NCBI RefSeq assembly: GCF_005473905.2
Contig: NZ_CP061336.1
Span: forward strand, 4,394,501-4,458,500
Length of the DNA: 64,000 nucleotides
Reading direction: 5' to 3'
Origin: Ruminiclostridium herbifermentans
Lineage (GTDB): Bacteria > Bacillota > Clostridia > Acetivibrionales > DSM-1351
Shown: positions 46,539-55,170 of the stretch, piece by piece
Numbering within the stretch: the stretch's first letter is position 1
How the letters are laid out: each line of letters begins with the position of its first letter
The notes under the pieces: generated by a model
Told to the model about the DNA's origin: nothing
The model's input: only the letters and a program-made list of their open reading frames with translations
Database searches by the model: none
Translations under genes and position numbers: made by a program

Positions 46539-46790
46539 TTCATATATGGTTATGGTCAGGAAGTTTGGGTGTGTTTATCTCGAGCATCCACTTTGGAAAC
46601 TTTAAAGTGTAGGACAGTGAACATTATCTTCTATGTATATTCTTTTCTTTGTAAACTATCGTCTTTATAAGGAAAAGAAATAGCATTAGCAAAGCTATGG
46701 CGTAGTTTCATTGTCTAATCTTATAAAAAATGATATATGGCAGGAATTCATAAATACTAACAGGCGATATCCACTACTTACTAAATAATT
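46539..46790. other. Gene-free stretch after the LuxR-type gene
   Basis: No supported gene. A segment near 46700 (AGCAAAGCTATGGCGTAG) has faint similarity to part of the c-di-GMP-I riboswitch, but the other conserved parts are missing. Confidence 0.35.
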
Positions 46791-46838
46791 AAAATGGCTC
46801 TGAATTCTTAGATTATCTCTTGAATTCAAAGCCATTTT
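46791..46838. terminator. Bidirectional terminator shared by the LuxR gene and tRNA-Ser
   Basis: AAAATGGCT-CT-GAATTC and GAATTC-AA-AGCCATTTT form a ~15-bp stem with a small internal mismatch. T-runs suit both strands. Confidence 0.7.
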
Positions 46839-46886
46839 CTGTTATAACGTCTGAAACCTTTTAAATAAGGTTCCCTATACAAAATG

Positions 46887-46975
46887 TGGCGGAGAAGGTG
46901 GGATTCGAACCCACGTGACGTTTCCGTCAAACTGATTTCGAGTCAGCACCGTTATGACCACTTCGATACTTCTCC
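46887..46975 (-). tRNA. tRNA-Ser(CGA)
   Basis: 89 bases with encoded CCA. Acceptor GGAGAAG pairs with CTTCTCC; the anticodon loop CTCGAAA gives CGA (UCG codons); a long variable arm (TGACGGAAACGTCA) marks a class II tRNA-Ser; the T-loop is GGTTCGAATCC. Confidence 0.95.
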
Positions 46976-47184
46976 ATAGCATTTATATTCTACACGTAAA
47001 CGAATACTGTTTCAAGCTTTTTTTGAAAACAACCATAATAAAACAAATTGAATTTTGATGAATAACTATTTATTTTAAGATACTTTCGTAGTACAATATA
47101 TATGTACTATAATTCTACATTTTAATACATTTTATTGTATATTTGTATAATATTCACGGAAGCTTAACTAGGAGGATGACTGCA

Positions 47185-48444
47185 TTGGAACTCAAAGTCC
47201 CATTAATCGACATTATTTTATCAATATCAAGTGCTATTGATTTAATAGACCCCATAATTACAAATCACCATAAAAGGGTAGCCTATATTTCCTACAGTAT
47301 AGCAAAGGAAATGGACTTACCTGATAAACAAATTAAAGATCTTGTATTTGCAAGTCTGCTTCACGATTGCGGTTCTGTTAATTTATCTGAAAGAAAGTCC
47401 AGATTCGAATTTGGTTTCAGATGCTCAATTCTTCAAAACCAAGCACATGGAAATAAAGGTTGGGTAATTCTTCGTGATTCAACTGATTTGCATGATGCTG
47501 CCGAAATAATAAGGTTTCATCATGTATATTGGAAGGAAAGTTCAAATGCCCACTTAAAATCATATGAAATACCTATTACAAGCCATATACTCCATCTGGC
47601 AGATAGAGTTGATATTTTAATCAACCGCAAGAATGATATTTTGACACAACGAAGATATATTGAAAACACTATCAATGAAAATAGTGGCACAATGTTTATG
47701 CCTGAAGTTGTAGAAGCTTTTAATAATCTAGTTCCAAAGCAATTCTTTTGGTTTGATATTATAAGTCCATACTTAGATGATATTATTAAGAAAGTAATAA
47801 TGCCTTTTAACGTTTATGTTGATGATAGAGGTTTATATCAATATGCAGAAATAATTCACCGTATAATAGATTTCAGAAGCAGATATACTGCTACTCATTC
47901 TATAGGTGTAGCAACATGTGCAAGCATATTAGCATCTAAATTGGGCTTTAGTGATTCCGATACTCAAATGATTCATGCAGCTGGATTGATACATGATATG
48001 GGTATGTTAAGTGTTAGCGAGGATATTTTGGAAAAACCTGGCACACTTGATTTAAACGAATATAATACTATTAAATACCACACATATCTAACTTATAGAT
48101 TACTAGATTCAATTCCTGGTCTGGAAAAAATAAGAGATTGGGCTTCTTTCCACCATGAAAAACTTGATGGAACAGGATATCCCTTTGGCTTAGAATCAGA
48201 GCAATTAGATTTAGGCTCTAGAATTCTTGCTGTCAGTGATTTGTTTATCTCTTTAATTGAGGAACGTTCCTATAGAGATGCTCTATCTATATATACTACT
48301 ATGGAAATAATTAATAATGCAAAAAATTTAGATTCTGATGTAAAAACTTGCTTAAGAAAAAATTTAGATGAAATAGTACAAAAAATTAATATATCAAAGG
48401 ATGAAGTTTATAAGAACAATAAGGATATTTTAAACTTTTTATAG
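47185..48444 (+). CDS. HD / HD-GYP domain protein, probable c-di-GMP phosphodiesterase
   Basis: 419 residues from TTG 47185, nine bases after AGGAGG; the ATG inside the SD region is too close to be used. An N-terminal HD domain (HHKRVAYISYS, FASLLHDCGS) is followed by a complete HD-GYP domain (~235-400): HSIGVATCASILASKLG, GLIHDMGMLSVS, HHEKLDGTGYP. HD-GYP enzymes hydrolyse c-di-GMP (known). No receiver or membrane part is visible. This tandem HD arrangement is seen in other clostridial proteins that sense unknown signals. Confidence 0.87.
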   Translation: MELKVPLIDIILSISSAIDLIDPIITNHHKRVAYISYSIAKEMDLPDKQIKDLVFASLLHDCGSVNLSERKSRFEFGFRCSILQNQAHGNKGWVILRDSTDLHDAAEIIRFHHVYWKESSNAHLKSYEIPITSHILHLADRVDILINRKNDILTQRRYIENTINENSGTMFMPEVVEAFNNLVPKQFFWFDIISPYLDDIIKKVIMPFNVYVDDRGLYQYAEIIHRIIDFRSRYTATHSIGVATCASILASKLGFSDSDTQMIHAAGLIHDMGMLSVSEDILEKPGTLDLNEYNTIKYHTYLTYRLLDSIPGLEKIRDWASFHHEKLDGTGYPFGLESEQLDLGSRILAVSDLFISLIEERSYRDALSIYTTMEIINNAKNLDSDVKTCLRKNLDEIVQKINISKDEVYKNNKDILNFL

Positions 48445-49115
48445 TTGTTTAATAGCTTATTTATGTAGCATCTTTTCTAGAATAAATTTCGCTAATAATA
48501 GGCAGTTTTAACAAGACAGTTTATTAAAGCTTATAAGCATCATAACTTTCAGACAGATTAACTTGCTTGAAAATAGCTATTAATATATCAGACCAACATT
48601 GTTAATGAAATATCAAATACTATACTAATACCTAAAAAAATTGCTGGCTTATGGCCAGCAGAAAAAATATTGTTAAGGGTATTACATTTATTATTTTAAC
48701 TGTTTAATTGTTTTTTACACTGTAAAAAAGTGTTATTTAGGAGTAGCAAATTAATTTGCTTAACTTTCTAGTTTAATATAGTTCATTTTAGAGTTGATTT
48801 ATTGTATTAAGAATTGTTTGAATAATAAACTTTCTAATTTATTTATATAGATATAGTTCTTTATATAGATTTAAGTAGTAAAACTTATTATGGAAGCAAA
48901 AAACAAAATGTTTTAATGCAACGAAACTGCCAATTGAAAAGCTAAATTTCACATCAATGTATAATAATAATTAAATTTAACTTTTCATTTAGGCATTTGC
49001 TGATTGCAAATATACAGATATTTCAAAAACTTTGTAATTGATTATAGTTGACAAGTTATATAGTCATAATGTAAAATATAAAGGCAGCTTAAAGGCTGAA
49101 TTGAATATTTGACTT
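48445..49115. other. Gene-free region before tRNA-Ser(GGA)
   Basis: 670 AT-rich bases. A clean hairpin TGCTGGC-CATAA-GCCAGCA (48642-48660) has a T-run on the minus strand only. No gene supported. Confidence 0.5.
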
Positions 49116-49207
49116 GGAGAGATGGCTGAGCTGGTCTAAGGCGCACGACTGGAAATCGTGTGAACGTTAATAGCGTTCCGAGGGTTCGAATCCCTCTCTC
49201 TCCGCCA
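49116..49207 (+). tRNA. tRNA-Ser(GGA), integration site of mobile elements
   Basis: 92 bases with encoded CCA. Acceptor GGAGAGA/TCTCTCC, anticodon loop CTGGAAA (GGA, reads UCC/UCU), long variable arm GAACGTTAATAGCGTTC, T-loop GGTTCGAATCC. Its last 62 bases (49146-49207) are exactly repeated at 58737-58798 and partly at 62964-63021, so it serves as attB for integrating elements. Confidence 0.95.
49146..49207 (+). other. att repeat, left copy (within tRNA-Ser)
   Basis: 62 bases from the anticodon stem to CCA, identical to 58737-58798. These are the two ends of the first integrated element (about 9.6 kb). Confidence 0.9.
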
Positions 49208-49219
49208 ATATTTAAAAGG

Positions 49220-49255
49220 CAAGCATTTCGAGACTTTCGAGGTGCTTGTTTTTTT
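49220..49255 (+). terminator. Terminator for tRNA-Ser supplied by the first element
   Basis: CAAGCA..TCGA/TCGA..TGCTTG stem followed by seven Ts, 13 bases after the tRNA. It belongs to element DNA, not to the ancestral locus. Confidence 0.65.
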
Positions 49256-49276
49256 GTTTGACACGCATCATCAGTA

Positions 49277-49312
49277 CACACGATTTTCGAATGAATTTTC
49301 ACGAATCGTGTG
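49277..49312 (+). promoter_or_regulatory. Inverted repeat and arm-site-like words upstream of the integrase
   Basis: CACACGATT / AATCGTGTG flank 18 bases, and TTGACACGCAT and TTCACACGCAT lie on each side (49258 and 49327). All are kept in the copy at 63097-63132, suggesting recombinase or excisionase binding sites. Confidence 0.5.
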
Positions 49313-49375
49313 CTATCTTTTTAGGCTTCACACGCATTGAATCCAACATAAATATATTAAGGATGGTGCGTATAA

Positions 49376-50314
49376 ATGAGAATTAACATGCAACAGCAAC
49401 AAGAAAACAAGAACCTAGAGGAAGCATACCAAGAGTTCATTAAGTACTGCAATGTAAAGAACTTAGCAAATGATACAATTATCTTTTATGAGAATTGCTT
49501 CAAGAGTTTTAGTAAGTTCTATCCTCAGCAAGCGTTTGTAAGGGATATTTCTATCAGCCATATACATGACTATATTCTCTGGCAAAAGGATAAAAATATC
49601 AGTGCAATAGCAGTAAATTCTAATCTTAGAGGTGTTAGAGCATTCTTGTATTTTTGTATGAAGCTTGGCTACCTATCTAAATTTTCAATAGAACTGGTCA
49701 AAGCAGAAAAGAAGGTTAAACAAATTTATACTGACTCTGAGTTAAAGTTATTGTTAAAGAAACCCAATGTAAAGCAGTGTTCTTTTGCAGAGTACAGAGA
49801 TTGGGTGGTCATAAACTATGCTTTAGCAACAGGCAATAGAGTAGCTACAATTATTAATCTTAAAATTGAAGATATTGACTTTAAGAATGGGTATATTACT
49901 CTACAGAAGACTAAGAATAAAAGGCAACAGATAGTGCCTCTTTCTAGTACCTTATCTAACATATTACTTGACTACTTGACTTATAGGAAAGGACAGGCTT
50001 CTGACTATCTATTTTGTAATTCCTTTGGCAATCAACTTGTCGATAGAAGTCTACAAGGTAGCATTGCAAAGTATAATAAAAGTAGGGGTGTAATGAAAAC
50101 CTCTATGCACCTTTTTAGGCACACATACGCTAAGAAGTTCCTCCAAGCAGGCGGTAATGTATTCCAGTTACAACGCTTGCTAGGACATTCTAGCCTTGAA
50201 ATTGTAAAGGAATATGTCTCTTTATTCAGTGAAGATTTAAAGCAAAACTATGACCAATTTAACCCTCTTGAGCAGATGGCTAAAAGTAATATTCAGATTA
50301 AACTAAAAAGCTAA
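49376..50314 (+). CDS. Tyrosine recombinase (integrase) of element 1
   Basis: 312 residues. N-terminal SAM-like core-binding domain (~15-105), catalytic domain with ALATGNRVATIINLKIEDID (Arg I), HLFRHTYAKKFLQAGG (His-x-x-Arg) and LLGHSSLEIVKEYVSL (His III and Tyr). GGATGGTGCGTATAA precedes the ATG. It lies 168 bases from attL, pointing inward, the usual place for the gene that integrates at the tRNA. A 5' fragment of a near-identical gene is at 63208. Confidence 0.92.
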   Translation: MRINMQQQQENKNLEEAYQEFIKYCNVKNLANDTIIFYENCFKSFSKFYPQQAFVRDISISHIHDYILWQKDKNISAIAVNSNLRGVRAFLYFCMKLGYLSKFSIELVKAEKKVKQIYTDSELKLLLKKPNVKQCSFAEYRDWVVINYALATGNRVATIINLKIEDIDFKNGYITLQKTKNKRQQIVPLSSTLSNILLDYLTYRKGQASDYLFCNSFGNQLVDRSLQGSIAKYNKSRGVMKTSMHLFRHTYAKKFLQAGGNVFQLQRLLGHSSLEIVKEYVSLFSEDLKQNYDQFNPLEQMAKSNIQIKLKS

Positions 50315-50396
50315 CACATTCACTAACATTTTAATATATAGAGGAAGTTGCAGACAGCTTCTCAGCTTCCTCTTCAGCTGTTCAGACAGGAGATTA

Positions 50397-50954
50397 TCAG
50401 CCCCAAGGGTAGATATATTCAAATTTAACAAACTTATTAACTCTCTTCAAGTCAACAAGCATATACTTTAAGTATGTTCTATCATTTAGGGCAAATATTA
50501 TTCTATCCCCAAATTCATCTCTACAGTTTTCAGTTCTTGACCAATCCCCATTAAAGTAATGGTTTAGAACATAGCTTTGCAAGGCTTTAAAATCAATGAC
50601 GAGAACCTTCATAGGTAGAAAGCGTATATGGTCTACCATCAGAACAGCTAAAGTGTCAGCTGTGCAGTATCTGAACCAACCAAATTTTCTTTCAGATAAG
50701 TTATCCCATATCTCAATGAAAAGTTTCTTTGAATCTAGAATCCCGTAGTCACTCTTAACCTCAATTTTTTCACCTGTAATAGCTTCTAAGTCGTACTCTT
50801 TGATTTCAGATTCTCTATCTTTGAACTTGTATCCATAATATGCTTCAAGAATTTCCTGTACTTCTTTCTCATATTTTTTGCTGTCAGCATCTTTTTGTTT
50901 TTTTAACATAGCAGTTACGCTAGAGTAGTTATTATCATTATAAAGTTTAATCAT
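50397..50954 (-). CDS. Putative PD-(D/E)XK nuclease-like protein
   Basis: 185 residues from ATG 50954 (AAGGAGATGGC). Not a recognised family, but KYEKEVQEILEAYYGYKF, EYDLEAITGEKIEVKSDYG and LFIEIWDN follow the Glu - Asp - (D/E)-x-Lys order of PD-(D/E)XK nucleases, with EVK as the catalytic pair. The C-terminal half (VLVIDFKALQSYVLNHYF) is mixed alpha/beta. It may be an element-borne resolvase or restriction-like enzyme. Transcribed opposite to the integrase. Confidence 0.5.
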   Translation of the reverse strand: MIKLYNDNNYSSVTAMLKKQKDADSKKYEKEVQEILEAYYGYKFKDRESEIKEYDLEAITGEKIEVKSDYGILDSKKLFIEIWDNLSERKFGWFRYCTADTLAVLMVDHIRFLPMKVLVIDFKALQSYVLNHYFNGDWSRTENCRDEFGDRIIFALNDRTYLKYMLVDLKRVNKFVKFEYIYPWG

Positions 50955-51184
50955 ATGCCATCTCCTTGGTAAATATAGTGTGTAGTTGTTTATAGATAAG
51001 AATATCATTTATATCAAATATTATTTGTTACTATTACCATAAGATATTCCTCTTAATGGTAAGGCTTTTCTCAAGTTAGGTAAGGAATTTCACTTATATA
51101 AAAATAAAAGATTTTAAAGAAATTTTATACATATATATTAATATTATATTATAGTGAATTGCCTTACCTTATATATGAAATTCC

Positions 51185-52018
51185 TTACCATCCATTGCTT
51201 TCCTTAAAAACGTAATCTCCCATGTCTAATATATATCTATTTGATTTATTATAATCAAAGGAAGTAGGTTCTACATGTGTTGCATCAGTAGCCTTTAAAT
51301 TCGCAGTATTAACGCTTATATTTTCATCAAACATAACTTTAGAACTGAGCTCTTTTAGCACCTCATAGGTATTCATGTCATATCCAATAAAATCTTCAAA
51401 CTCATCTTTCAGTTTTACACTTGTACCACTTGTTATAACAATAAACCCGTACTCCTGCAATAACTTCAGATATTTCTTTATTGTACCTTCGTCAAGTCCT
51501 AATCCTTTAGAAAAATATGATATGGATATCTTTTGTGGATTGCCTCTATTTAGTTGTACTGCTAAAACAATGTATGAGTATATGTAGAATGCTACTGCAC
51601 CTAATACTTTATTTTTGAATATAAACCCAAACATAATTTGGCTGTCTATCCTATAAAAGTTTCCTTTTGGGTTATCTCCATACTCAATCTGCTTATATCC
51701 CTTCTTTACTGTCTTTGTAAAGCCCATAGAGTCTAAAGCCCGAAACGCTGAATTAATTTCCTTAGTATCCTTACTATACCCCCATAATTGCTTTATATCA
51801 GCATTTGATAAGATATACATTCTTCTACTGCAAAGCCTTAATGTCACATAGGTACAGTATGCCATTGCCTTATGTACACCTGCAATGGGTTGTTCATTTA
51901 ATTTTTTAAATACATCGTTTATAATCGCTATTTCATCAGATTCATACCCACTCTTATACATAAAATGTCCATACTTTTTTCTGAAATCATCCCAAGGTTT
52001 GTACTTTTCTTTACTCAT
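51185..52018 (-). CDS. Winged-helix protein, possible replication initiator
   Basis: 277 residues, AGGAGG before ATG. Two winged-helix-like blocks are visible: MYILSNADIKQLWGYSKDTKEIN (~70-95) and QKISISYFSKGLGLDEGTIKKYLKLLQEYGFI (~165-200). That duplicate layout with N-terminal helices resembles plasmid and phage replication or partition initiators, but I see no family-specific motif. It lies with the antirepressor gene on the minus strand, so it probably belongs to the maintenance module of element 1. Confidence 0.5.
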   Translation of the reverse strand: MSKEKYKPWDDFRKKYGHFMYKSGYESDEIAIINDVFKKLNEQPIAGVHKAMAYCTYVTLRLCSRRMYILSNADIKQLWGYSKDTKEINSAFRALDSMGFTKTVKKGYKQIEYGDNPKGNFYRIDSQIMFGFIFKNKVLGAVAFYIYSYIVLAVQLNRGNPQKISISYFSKGLGLDEGTIKKYLKLLQEYGFIVITSGTSVKLKDEFEDFIGYDMNTYEVLKELSSKVMFDENISVNTANLKATDATHVEPTSFDYNKSNRYILDMGDYVFKESNGW

Positions 52019-52155
52019 TTTTATTCCTCCTTTATCACTTATCCCTCTGTTTGGCTTTAAATTGCCGTATAACGATTTGTATACTTTTTATGTATTATAA
52101 ACCTACCCGATACCAAATGTATTGGTATCTGTAATCAAGTTAAATATCTGTAGCA

Positions 52156-52632
52156 TCAACTTTTCTCAGCTTCTAGCTGTTCAATCTGTTCTTGCTGTTG
52201 TAATGCAAGTATTAAAGCTTCTTTAAAAGTTCTTGGTGCTTGATACCCAATATAAGAACCTGTCTTTCTAATCTGTGGGAGTACTTCAGATGTAACCCAC
52301 TTTTTAAACCTCTTAGCACTTGGCAATATGCTTCCAAATATCGCATCATATAAACCACTTTCATTGATTATCATAAGTCTAAATGTAGTACTATTCTTGC
52401 ACAATCCTTGATACTCTAGGCTTTGAGGGTTTATTTCTTTCTTATCTTCTCTTTCAACATTGCCATACATTCTTTGCAAAGTTTCATATCCTAGTGCCTC
52501 TGCTACATCTCTTGCTACAAACCAAGGTTCTCCATCAATCATAACCCCCTTTATACTTGAACCTTCAAAATTAAATACTTGATGAATGACAGAGGGCTGA
52601 TTGCCTCTCCCTAAACTTAAATTTGAACTCAT
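52156..52632 (-). CDS. BRO-N domain antirepressor-like protein
   Basis: 158 residues, AAAGGAGAG upstream. The Bro-N domain (~15-125) has IKGVMIDGEPWFVARDVAEAL and NESGLYDAIFGSILPSAKRF, with FKKWVTSEVLPQIRKTGSYI ending it. Phage antirepressors usually carry a further C-terminal domain (KilAC or ANT); here only a short helix rich in Gln/Glu follows, so it is a domain-only form. Bro-N proteins bind DNA and relieve prophage repression. Confidence 0.87.
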   Translation of the reverse strand: MSSNLSLGRGNQPSVIHQVFNFEGSSIKGVMIDGEPWFVARDVAEALGYETLQRMYGNVEREDKKEINPQSLEYQGLCKNSTTFRLMIINESGLYDAIFGSILPSAKRFKKWVTSEVLPQIRKTGSYIGYQAPRTFKEALILALQQQEQIEQLEAEKS

Positions 52633-52866
52633 ATACTATCTCTCCTTTGTTATAATAATATGACTTTGGTGTTATTTACTTCTCAAATCACTTCATATAC
52701 ATTAATAGTTATGACTACAAGATTTTTGCCCTAAAATTAAAATTTTTTTGATATTCTAATGAAACCCTTGTGGCTCTATGTAAAAAAATTTTCAACTGAC
52801 TTTGCAAGAATATACTTCACGATATATAATAGCAATATGTTCACAATATATTGGAGGACACATAAC

Positions 52867-53841
52867 ATGTTAAATTCTGGGAATAATTATAAACTACAAG
52901 ATGATAATTACACTAAAACGCTCTCAGAAAGTACAAAACGTGCTTATATGAAAGATATAAAAGATTTCTTTGGAGTTGTAGATTTGACTTCAATCACAAT
53001 AGAACAGATAAGAAATGTCAATCTAACTACATCACAGGAATTTAAACAAAGACTAGAAGATGAAGGGAAATCTACATCAACTATAAATAGAAAGTTGACA
53101 GCATTATCTAACTTCTATAGATACCTTTGCAGGAGAGATGTTGGTATAATGGAATATAACCCCTTCTTAAGTGAAGAAGGAACTGTAAGAATGTATCAAG
53201 ATAAGAGATATAGTAACACTAGATGCTTAACAGTAGATGAAGTAAAGAGACTTCTCAAAGCAATAGAGAATGATGATGCTATTCTACAGCTAAGAAACAC
53301 TATAATAGTTCTTGCTTTGGCTACTACTGGTATGCGTAGAGCAGAACTCACTCATATAAGAATTGGTGATATCAAAATCCAAGATTGCAAGGATGTTATA
53401 GAACTCACACAAGGAACTAAGGGTAGAAAGAGTAGGTATGTAGTTGTATCTGATAGTTTAAAAGTAATGATAGACAAATATATAGCAATGAGAGGTCTTG
53501 ATTATACTCATAAGAATGTATATTTGCTTGCTAATCATGCCCATAATAACTTTATACACACTAATGATATACTCACAGAAAGCACTATATATCGTGTTAT
53601 TAAGTCTATAGCTGATAAGGCTGGAATTGATGCATCAAGTATTAGCCCTAACTGTCTAAGAAATACCTTTATAACTAGAAGTAGAGAACTAGGTTTAGAT
53701 ATACAGGACATAGCTGATATGGTAGGACATACTAGCATATCAACAACTCAGAGATACTTCCAGACAAACAGAGTTATCAGTAATTCACCAGCAGATATGT
53801 TTCTTGGCGATAATTTAAATCATTCAAAAAAACAAACATGA
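52867..53841 (+). CDS. Second tyrosine recombinase-like protein with altered active site
   Basis: 324 residues from ATG 52867 (TTGGAGG, nine bases upstream). An N-terminal SAM-like domain (~20-110) and a catalytic domain with ATTGMRRAELTHIRIGDI (Arg I) and MVGHTSISTTQRYFQ (His III, Tyr). The middle motif reads SPNCLRNTF instead of SPHxLRHxF: the Arg is kept but both His are replaced by Asn. It may be a slow recombinase or one subunit of a pair. It is divergent from the Bro-N gene and its stop overlaps a TGAACATAGTGTTCA palindrome. Confidence 0.85.
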   Translation: MLNSGNNYKLQDDNYTKTLSESTKRAYMKDIKDFFGVVDLTSITIEQIRNVNLTTSQEFKQRLEDEGKSTSTINRKLTALSNFYRYLCRRDVGIMEYNPFLSEEGTVRMYQDKRYSNTRCLTVDEVKRLLKAIENDDAILQLRNTIIVLALATTGMRRAELTHIRIGDIKIQDCKDVIELTQGTKGRKSRYVVVSDSLKVMIDKYIAMRGLDYTHKNVYLLANHAHNNFIHTNDILTESTIYRVIKSIADKAGIDASSISPNCLRNTFITRSRELGLDIQDIADMVGHTSISTTQRYFQTNRVISNSPADMFLGDNLNHSKKQT

Positions 53842-53853
53842 ACATAGTGTTCA
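53839..53853. repeat. Palindrome TGAACATAGTGTTCA
   Basis: 15-bp near-perfect palindrome at the stop of the second recombinase gene. A near-identical one (TGAACACAGTGTTCA) is at 63946-63960 and a half copy near 56322. It could be an operator or a recombination mark. Confidence 0.5.
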
Positions 53854-54395
53854 TAAGTTGAGTTCCACGCAATGCTAGTACATACGATGGAAAATCTAGC
53901 AAGGTATAATTGTTACCTACCCTCTCCAATACAAATGGCATATGTACACTTTTCTTACTCTACTAGGATGAGAATAATCTTCCCCACCAAAAGTGTTTGT
54001 GTTGTAATATAGTACCCTTAGGTATTCTCTAATATTTACAATCTGAAGTGATTTACAGAACAAACTTTCGACATGCTTGCTTGTAAGCCTAGTAAATTAA
54101 CTAATACCCAGTAAATAAATGCATGAGTTTTCTAGTTGCTATGCTACAAGAAGAAAAGCCCAAACCCCTTATGTAATGATATATAAGCATGTTTATACTG
54201 ATTGCAATTGATTCAAGAAAACATATGTCTATAAATTTTGAAAGCTGTCCAGTAAAAAGGAAAGATGCATTCGGTGTTGCAAGAGATTAAGAGGTTAGGA
54301 AAAGGTAGAGTTAAAGTTACAAAGACTTGTACTAGAAAATCCTTATATTGCCTCACAGAAGTAAAAGAAGGTGCATTACTGGGAGGTATATATAA

Positions 54396-54444
54396 AGAGA
54401 ACCCTTTGGAAGTTTGTCGAGTCCTTCCAAAGGTTCTCTTTTTT
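54396..54444 (+). terminator. Strong plus-strand terminator
   Basis: AGAGAACC-CTTTGGAAG and CTTCCAAAGGTTCTCT form a ~16-bp stem followed by six Ts. What it ends is unclear: a 61-codon frame (54265-54450) runs through it, so either a short RNA or a small gene is transcribed here. 53854-54264 shows nothing else. Confidence 0.7.
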
Positions 54445-54532
54445 ATGTGAGTCAGTTATGACATAGTTTAGCAAGCTATAATTATACACATATGTTATAT
54501 CAAACAACTAATGTTAAGATGCCTATGTGAAG

Positions 54533-55105
54533 TCATATCTGTTCATCTGGTAACATAGGTATCATAAATATGTGGCAGTTCGGACATTCAACTAAAGGTG
54601 TTTCAGAAGTAGCAACGTATTTACACCCTATGCAGTAATACCTTTTTGGTGAGTTGCTAATGTATTGTTCATCATGTGTATTCTTATAATACTCTTCCTG
54701 TTCCTTGTAGAACCCTTTCCTTGCTATAGCAACTGTTTCTGTTTTCACCTTTGGTGCATAGAACCCAATACAGTACTCCATTGACCTAGTATACTCACTT
54801 GAATAATCTTCAAATTTACCTTTAAATAAATCTTCCATCTCAACCTTTGGCTTTCCTAGTAGTTGCACACCATCAAGAAACACCTTTGAAGGTTTAAAGA
54901 ACTCTATCTCAGCGCATACTAATTGATTATTCTTCATCTCATAGTAGACATGAAACATACCTTGATAATCTTCTGTATCATATAGGTCTGAAACTGATTT
55001 CTTAAATAGAGTAGGTTTAATGCCAACCAAAGCTTGTATCTCTTCACTTGTCATGCCAAACTTTATAGTGTCTGTACCTTCATAGATAGATAATCTAAAT
55101 TCCAT
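54533..55105 (-). CDS. Probable immunity protein with C-terminal zinc ribbon
   Basis: 190 residues from ATG 55105 (AGAGG upstream). The N-terminal ~130 residues (FGMTSEEIQALVGIKP, YEMKNNQLVCAEIEFF, FLDGVQLLGKP) have the look of small alpha/beta immunity-like proteins. A CIGC..CPNC zinc ribbon ends it. It follows a secreted HNH-like toxin gene by 65 bases on the same strand, the classical toxin-then-immunity order. The immunity role is inferred from position and style; I cannot name the family. Confidence 0.5.
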   Translation of the reverse strand: MEFRLSIYEGTDTIKFGMTSEEIQALVGIKPTLFKKSVSDLYDTEDYQGMFHVYYEMKNNQLVCAEIEFFKPSKVFLDGVQLLGKPKVEMEDLFKGKFEDYSSEYTRSMEYCIGFYAPKVKTETVAIARKGFYKEQEEYYKNTHDEQYISNSPKRYYCIGCKYVATSETPLVECPNCHIFMIPMLPDEQI

Positions 55106-55170
55106 ATATTTACCTCTTTTCAAATACTACACAAGCATTATAATCAATTAATTCTGCAAAAGCAACCCTT

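Noticed and set aside
46640-46780. c-di-GMP-I riboswitch-like words (AGCAAAGCTATGG)
   Set aside because: The paired GNRA loop, receptor and second conserved block are missing, and an antisense tRNA lies before the HD-GYP gene.
49042-49302. 86-codon minus-strand frame over tRNA-Ser (contains GGERGIRTLGT)
   Set aside because: It is the antisense of the tRNA; such frames are a well-known annotation artefact.
54265-54450. 61-codon plus-strand frame (MHSVLQEIKRLG..)
   Set aside because: AAGGAAAG precedes it, but the last third is the stem and T-run of a strong terminator; kept only as a note to that terminator.
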